Below, piece by piece: positions 34,514 to 42,911 of a DNA stretch of 64,000 nucleotides. The notes under the pieces were generated by a model. It did not search any database and was not told the DNA's origin. It worked only from the letters and a program-made list of their open reading frames with translations. This stretch comes from Actinomadura luzonensis (GTDB lineage Bacteria; Actinomycetota; Actinomycetes; Streptosporangiales; Streptosporangiaceae): positions 1,426,001 to 1,490,000 of the forward strand of contig NZ_JAKRKC020000001.1 of the NCBI RefSeq assembly GCF_022664455.2, in the 5' to 3' direction. The translations under genes and the position numbers were made by a program. Position 1 is the stretch's first letter. Each line of letters starts with the position of its first letter.

Positions 34514-35671
34514 ATGCGGCGTGCCGCGATGCTTCGTGTCGCCTTCCTCCTGGTGTGCCTGGTCTGCGCGGTGTGCGGCTGCGGCCCGGTCACCGCGGAG
34601 ACCCCGGCCACGCCGCCGGTCGTGCAGATCGCGCCGGCCCTCGACAGCACCCGCGCCCGGCCCGACCGCGGGCTGGTGATCAGGGCGTCGGGCGGCACGC
34701 TGAGCAAGGTGGCGGCGTACGCGGGGGCCGACCCGGTGCCCGGCCGACTCGACGCCGACCGCCGCATCTGGCGCTCCGACTGGACGCTCAGACCCGGCAC
34801 CGAGTACACCGTGACCGCCACGGCCACCGGCGCGAGCGGCCCCGCCACGGTCACCATGGGCCGCTTCCGCACCCGCCCGGCCGAGCAGGCCCTCGGCCTC
34901 GCCGCCCGCACGCCCCTGCCGGGCGAGACCGTCGGGGTGGGCATGCCGGTCGTCCTCGACTTCGACCGGCCCGTCGAGGACAAGGCGGCCGTGGAGCGGG
35001 CGCTGGAGGTGCGCGCCGCCCACCCCGCCGACGGCGCCTGGCGGTGGGTGAGCGACACCCGCGCCGTCTACCGCACCCGGCGCTACTGGGCGCCCCGGCA
35101 GCGGGTCACCGTCACCGCGCACCTGGCCGGGGTGCGCGCGGCGAGCGGCGTGTACGGGGCCGCCGACTCCACCTTCGCCTTCACCGTCGGCCGCCGGCAG
35201 ACCAGCGCGGTCGACACGCGTACGCACCAGATGACCGTCGAGCGCGACGGCCGGGTCGTGCAGCGCATGGCCATCAGCGCCGGCATGGCCACCACCCGCG
35301 AGTACACCACGACCAGCGGCGTGCACCTCACCATGGACAAGGGCAACCCGGTCCGCATGGTCTCCCCCGGCCGCGAGGAGGGCGACCCCGGCTACTACGA
35401 CCTGCTCATCGACCACGCGGTCCGCGTCTCCGACAGCGGCGAGTACGTCCACGCCAAGGACAACGTGTGGGCCCAGGGCCGCGCCAACGTCAGCCACGGC
35501 TGCGTCAACGCCCGCCCCGACCAGGCCGCCTGGTTCTACGACAACTCCCTGCGCGGCGACCCCGTCACCATCACCGGCACCGACCGCCCGCTCGAATGGG
35601 ACAACGGATGGGGTTTCTGGCAGCTCCCGTGGGAGAAATGGATACAGGGAAGCGCGCTCACGAAAGGCTGA
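34514..35671 (+). CDS. L,D-transpeptidase with N-terminal Ig-like domains
   Basis: A 385-residue cell-wall enzyme that makes 3-3 cross-links in peptidoglycan. An N-terminal export signal with several cysteines (residues 1-23, ending AVCGCG) may be a lipoprotein signal, although the lipobox is not standard. Two beta-sandwich domains follow (about 40-120 and 125-225, including FRTRPAEQALGL), then the YkuD catalytic domain with the HAKDNVW region and the active-site SHGCVNARP, nucleophile Cys330. The last 25 residues are rich in Trp, as in mycobacterial Ldt enzymes. The architecture matches LdtMt2-type proteins. The ATG at 34514 is preceded by a GGAG tract. Confidence 0.93.
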   Translation: MRRAAMLRVAFLLVCLVCAVCGCGPVTAETPATPPVVQIAPALDSTRARPDRGLVIRASGGTLSKVAAYAGADPVPGRLDADRRIWRSDWTLRPGTEYTVTATATGASGPATVTMGRFRTRPAEQALGLAARTPLPGETVGVGMPVVLDFDRPVEDKAAVERALEVRAAHPADGAWRWVSDTRAVYRTRRYWAPRQRVTVTAHLAGVRAASGVYGAADSTFAFTVGRRQTSAVDTRTHQMTVERDGRVVQRMAISAGMATTREYTTTSGVHLTMDKGNPVRMVSPGREEGDPGYYDLLIDHAVRVSDSGEYVHAKDNVWAQGRANVSHGCVNARPDQAAWFYDNSLRGDPVTITGTDRPLEWDNGWGFWQLPWEKWIQGSALTKG

Positions 35672-35773
35672 CGCCGCAGGTGAGTGGTGCCGGCACCGCG
35701 GGCACGGGGCTACGGTAGAAGAGGGGGGAACCACCCACGCAACGGGCCCGTTGTGCATACAGGAGGGCCGGAC

Positions 35774-36205
35774 ATGGATGAATGGGTCATCTGGGTAATC
35801 CTCGCAGTCGTCCTCGGCGTGGCGGAGCTGTTCACCTTCACCGCGGCCCTCGGGCTGCTCGGCGCGGCCGCCCTCCTCACCGCCGCGACCGCCGCCATCG
35901 GGTTGCCGGTGCCCCTGCAGTTACTCTTCTTCGCGGCCTCCTCCGCGGCCGGCCTCATGGTCGTCCGGCCGCTCGCGCTGCGGCACATCAAGCAGCCGCA
36001 GCTCCAGCGGTTCGGCGTCGAAGCCCTCGTCGGCAAGCCCGCCTACACGATCTCGGAGGTGACGGGGCGCGAGGGGCGGATACGCGTCGGGGGCGAGGAA
36101 TGGTCGGCGCGCGCCTACGACGAGACGCTCGTGATTCCCGCGGGGGCCACCGTCGACATCATCGAGATCGAGGGGGCGACAGCCCTCGTGTATCCCCGGG
36201 AGTAG
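35774..36205 (+). CDS. NfeD-family membrane protein (short form)
   Basis: A 143-residue protein with two or three N-terminal transmembrane helices (WVIWVILAVVLGVAELFTF; LGLLGAAALLTAATAAIGL; LLFFAASSAAGLMVV) and a C-terminal OB-fold domain (GVEALVGKPAYTISEVTG through VIPAGATVDIIEIEGATAL). This is the protease-less NfeD1b form. The ATG at 35774 has AGGAGG at 35761-35766. It lies two bases upstream of an SPFH protein gene, the standard NfeD-SPFH pair thought to organise membrane microdomains. Confidence 0.92.
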   Translation: MDEWVIWVILAVVLGVAELFTFTAALGLLGAAALLTAATAAIGLPVPLQLLFFAASSAAGLMVVRPLALRHIKQPQLQRFGVEALVGKPAYTISEVTGREGRIRVGGEEWSARAYDETLVIPAGATVDIIEIEGATALVYPRE

Positions 36206-36207
36206 GC

Positions 36208-37284
36208 ATGGATCCGCTCTTGCTGGTCGGCATCTTCGTCATCCTGTTCGCCGTCTTCACCGTGCTCAAGGCCGTGCGCATCGTGCCGCAGGCCCGGGCC
36301 CGCAACGTCGAGCGGCTCGGCCGCTACCACCGCACGCTCAAGCCCGGGCTCAACTTCGTCATCCCGTACATCGACCGGGTCTATCCCATGATCGACCTGC
36401 GGGAGCAGGTCGTGTCCTTCCGCCCGCAGCCCGTCATCACCGAGGACAACCTGGTCGTCGAGATCGACACCGTGCTCTACTTCCAGGTCACCGACCCGCG
36501 GGCGGCGGCGTACGAGATCGCCAACTACATCCAGGCCGTCGAGCAGCTCACCGTCACCACGCTGCGCAACGTGGTCGGCTCGATGGACCTGGAGAAGACC
36601 CTGACCTCCCGCGACACCATCAACAGCCAGCTCCGCGGCGTGCTCGACGAGGCCACCGGCAAGTGGGGCATCCGGGTCAACCGGGTCGAGATCAAGGCCA
36701 TCGACCCGCCCAAGACCATCAAGGACGCCATGGAGAAGCAGATGCGGGCCGAGCGCGACAAGCGGGCCGCCATCCTCACCGCCGAGGGCCAGCGCCAGTC
36801 GCAGATCCTCACCGCCGAGGGCGACAAGCAGAGCCGGATCCTGCGCGCCGAGGGCTCGCGGGCGGCGGCCATCCTGGAGGCCGAGGGCCAGTCGCGGGCC
36901 ATCGACCAGGTCTTCCAGGCCGTGCACCGCAACGACCCCGACCCCAAGCTGCTCGCCTACCAGTACCTCCAGGTGCTGCCGCAGCTCGCGCAGGGGCAGG
37001 GCAACACGTTCTGGGTGATCCCGAGCGAGGTCACCTCGGCGCTGACCGGGGTGTCGAAGGCGTTCACCGAGGCGCTGCCGCGCTCGGCGGCGACCCGCGA
37101 GGAGGAGGCGCCGGAGAGCTCGGCGGCCGAGGAGGACGCCGCCCGCGCGGCGGAGGCCGCGGCCGAGGCCGTCGCCGACGCGCAGGAGGCCGACCCCAAG
37201 GGCCCCCGCCAGCTCACGCCGGGCCTCCAGGAGCCCTCGCCGTTCCCCGACCTGGACCGCAAGCCCACCGAGGCCGAACGCTGA
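36208..37284 (+). CDS. SPFH/band-7 (stomatin-like) membrane protein
   Basis: A 358-residue protein with one N-terminal helix (LLLVGIFVILFAVFTVL), an SPFH/PHB domain (ERLGRYHRTLKPGLNFVIPYID through DPRAAAYEIANYIQAVEQLTVTTLRNVVGSMDL) and a long alpha-helical coiled region with repeated AEG(x)R/K units near 190-235. The C-terminal 60 residues are acidic, Ala/Glu-rich and probably disordered. It pairs with the NfeD gene two bases upstream. The family (paraslipin/QmcA-like) scaffolds membranes and regulates membrane proteases; a specific target cannot be named. Confidence 0.93.
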   Translation: MDPLLLVGIFVILFAVFTVLKAVRIVPQARARNVERLGRYHRTLKPGLNFVIPYIDRVYPMIDLREQVVSFRPQPVITEDNLVVEIDTVLYFQVTDPRAAAYEIANYIQAVEQLTVTTLRNVVGSMDLEKTLTSRDTINSQLRGVLDEATGKWGIRVNRVEIKAIDPPKTIKDAMEKQMRAERDKRAAILTAEGQRQSQILTAEGDKQSRILRAEGSRAAAILEAEGQSRAIDQVFQAVHRNDPDPKLLAYQYLQVLPQLAQGQGNTFWVIPSEVTSALTGVSKAFTEALPRSAATREEEAPESSAAEEDAARAAEAAAEAVADAQEADPKGPRQLTPGLQEPSPFPDLDRKPTEAER

Positions 37285-37319
37285 CCTCCGCACGATCCCG
37301 GCCCGGCCTCCTCACCCGG

Positions 37320-38516
37320 TCAGGGTGCGGGGGCGGGGCCCGGTTCCGTCTGGCCGTTGTCGAAGTAGGCGACCAGCCCGGGGTCGAGCGGCGGCACGTC
37401 GTACGGCATGCCGCCGTCGCGCAGCGACATGGTGGCCATGTAGCCGGCCGCCACGCTCATCCGCGCGGCCACCGGTGAGGTGTCCGTCGCCCCGCCGTCC
37501 CGGGCGAACCTGCAGAACTCGGCCACGATCTCGGCGTCCGCGCCGCCGTGCGAGCCCTGCGCCTGCGGCACCTTGTACGCGATGTCGCAGTCGTCCCGGT
37601 ACCCGGTCGGCCCGGTGTTCCAGACCTTGACCGTGTCACCCGGCCCGTCGCCGAAGTTCTCCAGCCGCCCCTCGGTGCCGATGACGGTGTAGTTGCGCAC
37701 GTAGTCGGGCGAGAAGTGGCACTGCTGGTAGGCGGCGATGACGCCGTTGTCCAGGCGCATGTTCATCACCGAGACGTCCTCGACGTCCACCACGTGGTGC
37801 AGGTCGCGGCGGGCGGTGGGCGGCCACTCGTACTCGCGCAGCCAGCTCTCCGGGCGCGGCGTGCCGGGGGCGCGGCGCGGCAGGTCGCCGTAGAGCATGA
37901 GGTCGCCGAGGGCGTTGACCCGGGTCGTGTAGCCGCCGGCCAGCCAGTGCACGACGTCGAGGTCGTGCGCGGCCTTCTGCAGCAGCAGGCCGGTGGTGCG
38001 GGTGCGGTCGGCGTGCCAGTCCTTGAAGTAGTAGTCGCCGCCGTAGGAGACGAAGTGCCGCACCCAGACGGTCTTCGGCTCGCCGATGACGCCCTTGCGG
38101 ATGATGTCGCGCATCAGCCGGACCACGCCCATGTGGCGCATGTTGTGGCCGACGTACAGGCGGGTGCCGGTGCGGCGGGCGGCGCGCAGCACGGCGTCGC
38201 AGCCCTCGACCGTGATCGCCATCGGCTTCTCCAGGTAGACGGCTTTGCCGGCCTCCAGGCAGTCGACGGCGATGCGCTCGTGGGTGTCGTCGGGGGTGTT
38301 GACGATGACGGCGTCGAGGTCGGGGCGGTCGAGCAGCTCGCGGTAGTCCTCGGCGAAGAGCTCGGCGCCCTCGAACAGCGCGGACTGCTTCTTGAGCACC
38401 CCGGGGTCGGAGTCGCAGAGCGCGGCCACGACCGACCCCCGGCCGGGGCGGTGCGCGTGCAGCGCGAGACTCGTCCGCAGGCCGAGGCCGATGACTCCGA
38501 TGCGCAGGTCTTTCAC
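37320..38516 (-). CDS. Gfo/Idh/MocA-family oxidoreductase
   Basis: A 398-residue NAD(P)-dependent sugar/inositol-type dehydrogenase. The Rossmann motif IGVIGLGLRTSLAL is at the N-terminus, then the conserved EKPMAI motif (lysine in the cofactor/substrate site, near residue 96), and the alpha/beta substrate domain with GLLLQKAAHDLDVVHWLAGG carrying the family Asp-x-x-x-His pair. The GTG at 38516 has GGAAGGA upstream. It is the last gene of the sugar ABC operon, 11 bp after the permease, so it probably oxidises the imported sugar or its derivative. The substrate is unknown. Confidence 0.92.
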   Translation of the reverse strand: MKDLRIGVIGLGLRTSLALHAHRPGRGSVVAALCDSDPGVLKKQSALFEGAELFAEDYRELLDRPDLDAVIVNTPDDTHERIAVDCLEAGKAVYLEKPMAITVEGCDAVLRAARRTGTRLYVGHNMRHMGVVRLMRDIIRKGVIGEPKTVWVRHFVSYGGDYYFKDWHADRTRTTGLLLQKAAHDLDVVHWLAGGYTTRVNALGDLMLYGDLPRRAPGTPRPESWLREYEWPPTARRDLHHVVDVEDVSVMNMRLDNGVIAAYQQCHFSPDYVRNYTVIGTEGRLENFGDGPGDTVKVWNTGPTGYRDDCDIAYKVPQAQGSHGGADAEIVAEFCRFARDGGATDTSPVAARMSVAAGYMATMSLRDGGMPYDVPPLDPGLVAYFDNGQTEPGPAPAP

Positions 38517-38527
38517 AAACGTCCTTC

Positions 38528-39340
38528 CTATTTCGAGCCCGTGAACGCGATCCCCGCGATGAGCTGCCGCTGCAGCACCACGAAGATCACGATGACCGGC
38601 AGGGTGGCCATCAGTGAGCCCGCCATGAGCACGGGGTACTCGGTGACGTGCTCGCCCTGCAACGCCGACAGCCCCGCGGACAGCGTCATCTTCTCAGGCT
38701 CGGTGTTGACGATGAGCGGCCACATCAGGTCCTTCCACGACCACAGCACGGTCAGCACGCCGAACGCGATCAGCCCCGGCCGGGCCAGCGGCAGCATCAC
38801 GCTCCAGAAGATCCGCAGCGGGTTGGCCCCGTCCAGCCGGGCCGCCTCCTCGATCTCGTCCGGCAGGCCCAGGAAGAACTGGCGCAGCATGAACGTGCCG
38901 AACGCGCTGAACATGCCCGGCAGGAACAGCGCGGGCAGGGTGTTGAGCAGCCCGAGCCCCTGCACGATCTGGTACTGCGGGATGAGGAAGAGCTGGTCGG
39001 GCACCATGAGCACGGACAGCAGCACCACGAAGACCGCGTTGCGGCCGGGGAAGCGCAGCCGCGCGAAGGCGTAGGCGGCGAGGGAGCAGAACAGCAGCTG
39101 CGCCAGCGTCCGCACCACCGTCATGACCACCGTGTTGGCGAACTGCCGCACGAACGGCGTGCTGTTCCACACCTCGGCGAAGTTCGACCAGGCGAAGGAC
39201 GGCACCCACACCGGCGGCACGCGGGTGGACTCGGTGAAGGTCTTGAGCGCGGTCAGCACCTCCCACACGAAGGGCAGCACCATCGCCGCCGCGCCGACCG
39301 CGAGCACGACGTGCACCGGCCACAGGCGTCCGCTACGCAT
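38528..39340 (-). CDS. Carbohydrate ABC transporter permease, MalG-like
   Basis: A 270-residue CUT1-family inner-membrane permease with six helices. The EAA loop EEAARLDGANPLRIFWSVML, which docks the ATPase, is complete. The C-terminal ends in GIAFTGSK, typical of MalG-type subunits. It overlaps the partner permease by 8 bp. No ATPase gene lies in the operon, so a shared MsiK-type ATPase is expected, as known for many actinomycete sugar transporters. Confidence 0.93.
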   Translation of the reverse strand: MRSGRLWPVHVVLAVGAAAMVLPFVWEVLTALKTFTESTRVPPVWVPSFAWSNFAEVWNSTPFVRQFANTVVMTVVRTLAQLLFCSLAAYAFARLRFPGRNAVFVVLLSVLMVPDQLFLIPQYQIVQGLGLLNTLPALFLPGMFSAFGTFMLRQFFLGLPDEIEEAARLDGANPLRIFWSVMLPLARPGLIAFGVLTVLWSWKDLMWPLIVNTEPEKMTLSAGLSALQGEHVTEYPVLMAGSLMATLPVIVIFVVLQRQLIAGIAFTGSK

Positions 39341-40208
39341 AGTGCACCCACTTCCGCTGGAGCCGGAACTGCACGGCCGTGATGGCGAGGGTGACGGCCA
39401 TGAGCACGACCGCGATGGCCGCGCCGTAGCCCTTGGCGCCCTCCTCGAAGGCCTTGGTGTAGAAGAGCAGCACGATCGTCTTGTTGTCGGCCCAGGCCGG
39501 GGAGCCCTTGCCGAACATCAGGTAGAGCAGGTCGAACATCTGCAGGCCGTACATGACCATGAGCACCGAGGTGAAGAAGATCGTGGGGGTGAGCAGCGGC
39601 AGCGTGATGGAGAAGAACTGCCGGACGCGGCCCGCGCCGTCGATGGAGGCGGCCTCGTACAAGTGGGCGGGGATGCCCTGCAGGCCGGCCAGGAAGATCA
39701 CCGTGAAGTAGCCGACGTAGGTCCAGATGAAGACCACGATCACGGCGTAGAGCGCGGTGTGGGGGTCGGCGATCCACGAGCGGCCGCTGACACCGGCCAG
39801 GGAGAGCAGGTAGTTGATCAGACCGTACTCGCCGCTGTAGAGCCAGCGCCAGATCAGCGCGACGGCGGCGGGCATGGTGACCACGGGCAGGAAGTACAGC
39901 GTGCGGTAGACCGGGACGCCGCGCAGGCCCCGCGTGTTGAGCAGGGCCGCGACGAGCACGGCCAGCGGCACGACCAGCAGCCCGAGCACCATCACCTGGA
40001 AGGTGTTCCAGAGCGCCTGCCCGACCTCGGGGTCGCGCAGCAGCCGCGCGTAGTTGTCCAGCCCGGCCCACGTGCTGCCGCCGAACAACGTCCAGTCGGT
40101 GAAGCTGTAGTAGACCGACTGCGCCACCGGCCACAGGAAGAACACGCCGAGGCCGAGCACGAGCGGGGCGATCATCAGATAGCCCCACGCCCACTCCCGC
40201 CGGTTCAT
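39333..40208 (-). CDS. Carbohydrate ABC transporter permease, MalF-like
   Basis: A 291-residue CUT1 permease with six predicted helices. It starts MNRREWAWGYLMIAPLVLGL, and the EAA loop reads LYEAASIDGAGRVRQFFSIT. It overlaps the binding-protein gene by 4 bp upstream and the MalG-like gene by 8 bp downstream. It forms the heterodimeric channel with the 38528-39340 product. Confidence 0.93.
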   Translation of the reverse strand: MNRREWAWGYLMIAPLVLGLGVFFLWPVAQSVYYSFTDWTLFGGSTWAGLDNYARLLRDPEVGQALWNTFQVMVLGLLVVPLAVLVAALLNTRGLRGVPVYRTLYFLPVVTMPAAVALIWRWLYSGEYGLINYLLSLAGVSGRSWIADPHTALYAVIVVFIWTYVGYFTVIFLAGLQGIPAHLYEAASIDGAGRVRQFFSITLPLLTPTIFFTSVLMVMYGLQMFDLLYLMFGKGSPAWADNKTIVLLFYTKAFEEGAKGYGAAIAVVLMAVTLAITAVQFRLQRKWVHYA

Positions 40209-41476
40209 CCCTGGGCTTCCTTGGCGAGCGCGTCGTTCATGAACGCGGCCAGCTCCCTGGCCGTGGCGTCGAGGTCCTTGGCGCCGGAGAACGCCTGGCT
40301 GAGCAGCTCGCTCTCCTTGGCCGACCAGGCGGCGGTGTTCAGCGACCTCGGGTACGGGACCGCGTCCGGCACCTGGTCGACGAAGACCTTGAGGTCCAGC
40401 TTCGGCATGGACCGCACCCAGGTCTCCTCCAGCCCGGTGTAGGCGGGGATGACGGCGCCGCTCTCGGCCTGGATGCGGTTGGCGGCCTCGGAGCCGAGGA
40501 ACTTGACGAACTCCCAGGCCTGGTCCGGGTGCTTGGACTTGGCGTAGACGACGTTGGCCAGGCCGTGGATGATCGTCGCCTTGCCCTTGGGGCCGGCGGG
40601 CAGCGGGGCGACGCCGGCGTTCAGCCCTTCGGTGCCGTTGTAGGCGATGGCGTCGTAGGAGCCGTCCCAGAACATGGCGAGCTTGCCGTTCTGGAAGAGC
40701 TGGATCGGGTCGGTGTCCTGGGTCTGCTTGATGGTGGGCGAGGACTTGTCGGCGGTGAGGATGTCCACCCACAGGCGGAGGCCGGCGATGGTGGCCGGGT
40801 CGTCGTAGCCGGACTTCCTGCCGTCGGGCGAGATCACGTACCCGCCGGCCTGGTAGATCGTGTTGTAGTAGAGCTCCTGCGGCCAGGCGGGGGCGCCGAT
40901 GCCCCACACGCCCTTGGCCGGGTCGGTCAGCTTCTTCGCGGCGGCCCGCATGTCGTCCCAGGTCCAGGAGGCGTCGGGGTGCTTCACGCCGGCCCGGTCG
41001 AACAGGTCCTTGTTGTACCAGAGCCCGATCGTGTCGTAGTCCTTCGGGATGCCGTACTGCTTGCCGTTCAGCGTGTAGAGGTCGTTGAGCGACTTGGGGA
41101 ACTTCGAGGTGTCGAACCGGTCGGCGGCGATCCGCTCGGACAGCGGCGCGAGGGCGCCCTGGGAGGCCCACAGGCCGACGCGGGGGCCGTTCATCCAGAA
41201 GACGTCGGGGGCGCTGCCGCCGGCCGCGGCGGTCTGGAGCTTCGGCCAGTACTCCTTGGAGCCGGGCGTGAGCTCCACCTTGACCTGGATGTCCGGGTGG
41301 GCCTTCGTGAACTCCTGGGCGATCTTCTCCATGGCGGGTTTCTGGTTCTTGTCCCAGATGCCGTAGCTGATGGTGACCTTGCCGCCGTCGGAGCCGGGTT
41401 CGTCCGCGGCCGAGCAGCTCGCCGCTCCGATGACGATCGCGCCGGCGCACAGCAGCGCCCACACCTTCCGGGTCAT
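40205..41476 (-). CDS. Sugar ABC transporter solute-binding lipoprotein
   Basis: A 423-residue extracellular binding protein of the MalE/CUT1 class. The signal peptide ends in the lipobox GAASC, so the mature protein is lipid-anchored at that cysteine. Family features include DVFWMNGPRVGLWASQGAL, GKQYGIPKDYDTIGLWYNKDLFD and FQNGKLAMFWDGSYD. The ATG at 41476 is preferred to a TTG nine bases upstream because it gives a compact signal peptide (MTRKVWALLCAGAIV). It is the first gene of the transport operon and follows the ROK regulator gene across a 138-bp spacer with candidate operators. Confidence 0.93.
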   Translation of the reverse strand: MTRKVWALLCAGAIVIGAASCSAADEPGSDGGKVTISYGIWDKNQKPAMEKIAQEFTKAHPDIQVKVELTPGSKEYWPKLQTAAAGGSAPDVFWMNGPRVGLWASQGALAPLSERIAADRFDTSKFPKSLNDLYTLNGKQYGIPKDYDTIGLWYNKDLFDRAGVKHPDASWTWDDMRAAAKKLTDPAKGVWGIGAPAWPQELYYNTIYQAGGYVISPDGRKSGYDDPATIAGLRLWVDILTADKSSPTIKQTQDTDPIQLFQNGKLAMFWDGSYDAIAYNGTEGLNAGVAPLPAGPKGKATIIHGLANVVYAKSKHPDQAWEFVKFLGSEAANRIQAESGAVIPAYTGLEETWVRSMPKLDLKVFVDQVPDAVPYPRSLNTAAWSAKESELLSQAFSGAKDLDATARELAAFMNDALAKEAQG

Positions 41477-41614
41477 GTCGTTCAACCTCTCAGGGCAGTA
41501 CCAAGTGACCTGGAGGCTAGCGCCTAATTATGCAAACAACTAGCTTTAATCCTGCAGATCTACGCACGGGAGGTGCTTTGTGGCCGTTCTGTGACCCAGG
41601 ATTACGCAAGCGGG
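41477..41614. promoter_or_regulatory. Promoter/operator region of the sugar ABC operon
   Basis: No gene is supported. The AT-rich spacer contains ATTATGCAA (41527-41535) and ATTACGCAA (41601-41609). A third copy of the motif lies upstream of the ROK gene on the other strand (42782-42790). Repetition at both ROK-linked promoters suggests ROK operators. Confidence 0.5.
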
Positions 41615-42745
41615 CTACGTAAAAAGGTGCTCGTCGGCGTGGTCCAAGGCCAGGCGGACCGCGCCGATCGTGATGCACTCACTGCCCAGCCCCGAGGACA
41701 CCACCTCCGGCGGATACAGGCAGTACCGCTCGAAGACCTCCCTCGCCGGATCCACCAGCAGGTCGCCGGCCGCGGCCAGGCTGCCGCCGATGACGACCAG
41801 CTCGGGGTCCAGCGGATTGACCACCGTGACCAGGCCCGCCGCGAGGCCGCGCGCCAGCTCCCGCACCGCCCGCGCGGCCCGCTCGTCGCCCGCCCGGGCG
41901 CGGGCGATCGCGAAGTCGGCGCTCTGCCGCATCGAGCGCAGCTCCCCCGGCTCCGCCGCCATCGCGTAGTCGATGACGTGCCGGTACGCCGTCCAGTTGT
42001 CGTTGGGCTGCGCGCCGATCTCGCCGCCGGCCGCGTGCGCGCCCCGGTGCGGCCGGCCGCCGATCAGCAGGCCCATGCCGATGCGGTCGCCGGTGAACAG
42101 GTAGACCACGTCCGAGCGGCCCTGGGCGGCGCCGCGCCAGTGCTCGGCCAGCACCGCGAGCCGCATGTCGTTGTCCACCAGCACCGGGACGGGCAGCCGG
42201 CGGGCCAGCTCACCCCGCAGGTCGAGGCCCGTCCAGTCGCCGAGGACGACGCTCTTGACCACCCGGCCCGCCGCGTCCACGGTGCCGGTGGTGCCGACGC
42301 CGGCGGCGGCCAGGCCGCCGAGCGCCAGCCCCGCCTCGCCGGCGACCTCGGCGGCCAGGGCGGCGACGGCGTCCAGCCGCTCCGCCGCGGGCAGATCGCG
42401 GTGGTTCGGCGCGCGACCGGCGGCCACCACCGTGCCGGCCAGGTCGGCGACCATCGCCCGCAGGCTGGAGCCGCCGATGCTCAGCCCGAGCACGTGCCCG
42501 GCCGCCGCCCGGAACCGGAAGCGCCGGGCCGGCCGCCCCCGCTGCCGGTCGCCCGGCTCCTCGCACTCCTCCGCCCAGCCCTCGGCGACCAGGCCGTCCA
42601 CGATCGTCTCGGCCGTCGGCCGCGAGACGCGGGCCGCCCGCGCCAGCTCCGCCAGCGTGGCGACGTCCACCTCGCGCAGCACGCGCAGGACCGCCGCCGA
42701 GTTGAGCCTGCGCAGGAGGGAGGCGTCACCGCTCTGCTGTCGCAC
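41615..42745 (-). CDS. ROK-family transcriptional repressor
   Basis: A 376-residue NagC/XylR-type regulator. It has an N-terminal winged helix (LRRLNSAAVLRVLREVDVATLAELARAARVSRPTAETIV split over residues 11-49) and a ROK sugar-binding/kinase-like domain with GLSIGGSSLRAMVADL and GVGTTGTVDAAG. The zinc-binding GHxxxxxCxCG element of sugar kinases is not evident, in line with a regulator. The GTG start at 42745 has GGAGGT upstream. It is placed directly upstream of the sugar ABC operon in the same direction and probably represses it in the absence of the transported sugar. Confidence 0.9.
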   Translation of the reverse strand: MRQQSGDASLLRRLNSAAVLRVLREVDVATLAELARAARVSRPTAETIVDGLVAEGWAEECEEPGDRQRGRPARRFRFRAAAGHVLGLSIGGSSLRAMVADLAGTVVAAGRAPNHRDLPAAERLDAVAALAAEVAGEAGLALGGLAAAGVGTTGTVDAAGRVVKSVVLGDWTGLDLRGELARRLPVPVLVDNDMRLAVLAEHWRGAAQGRSDVVYLFTGDRIGMGLLIGGRPHRGAHAAGGEIGAQPNDNWTAYRHVIDYAMAAEPGELRSMRQSADFAIARARAGDERAARAVRELARGLAAGLVTVVNPLDPELVVIGGSLAAAGDLLVDPAREVFERYCLYPPEVVSSGLGSECITIGAVRLALDHADEHLFT

Positions 42746-42781
42746 CTGATTACCTCCGGGTCCACGTCATCTTCAAGCTCA

Positions 42782-42790
42782 TTGCGTAAT
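42782..42790 (-). promoter_or_regulatory. Candidate ROK operator upstream of the ROK gene
   Basis: On the minus strand this reads ATTACGCAA, the same 9-mer as at 41601-41609 and one base different from 41527-41535. It lies about 40 bp upstream of the ROK start codon, within the 166-bp spacer shared with tdh. Autoregulation by the ROK protein is inferred. Confidence 0.45.
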
Positions 42791-42911
42791 TCTGCCTGCT
42801 CACGGGACCGCGTGAAGCTGAGCTGTGGGGGCACTTAAGAACTCCTCGATGGACACCTCGCGAGCGGACCGGGCACAGTGCGTTAGGTTCGACCTGGGGG
42901 GAGTGAGGGCG

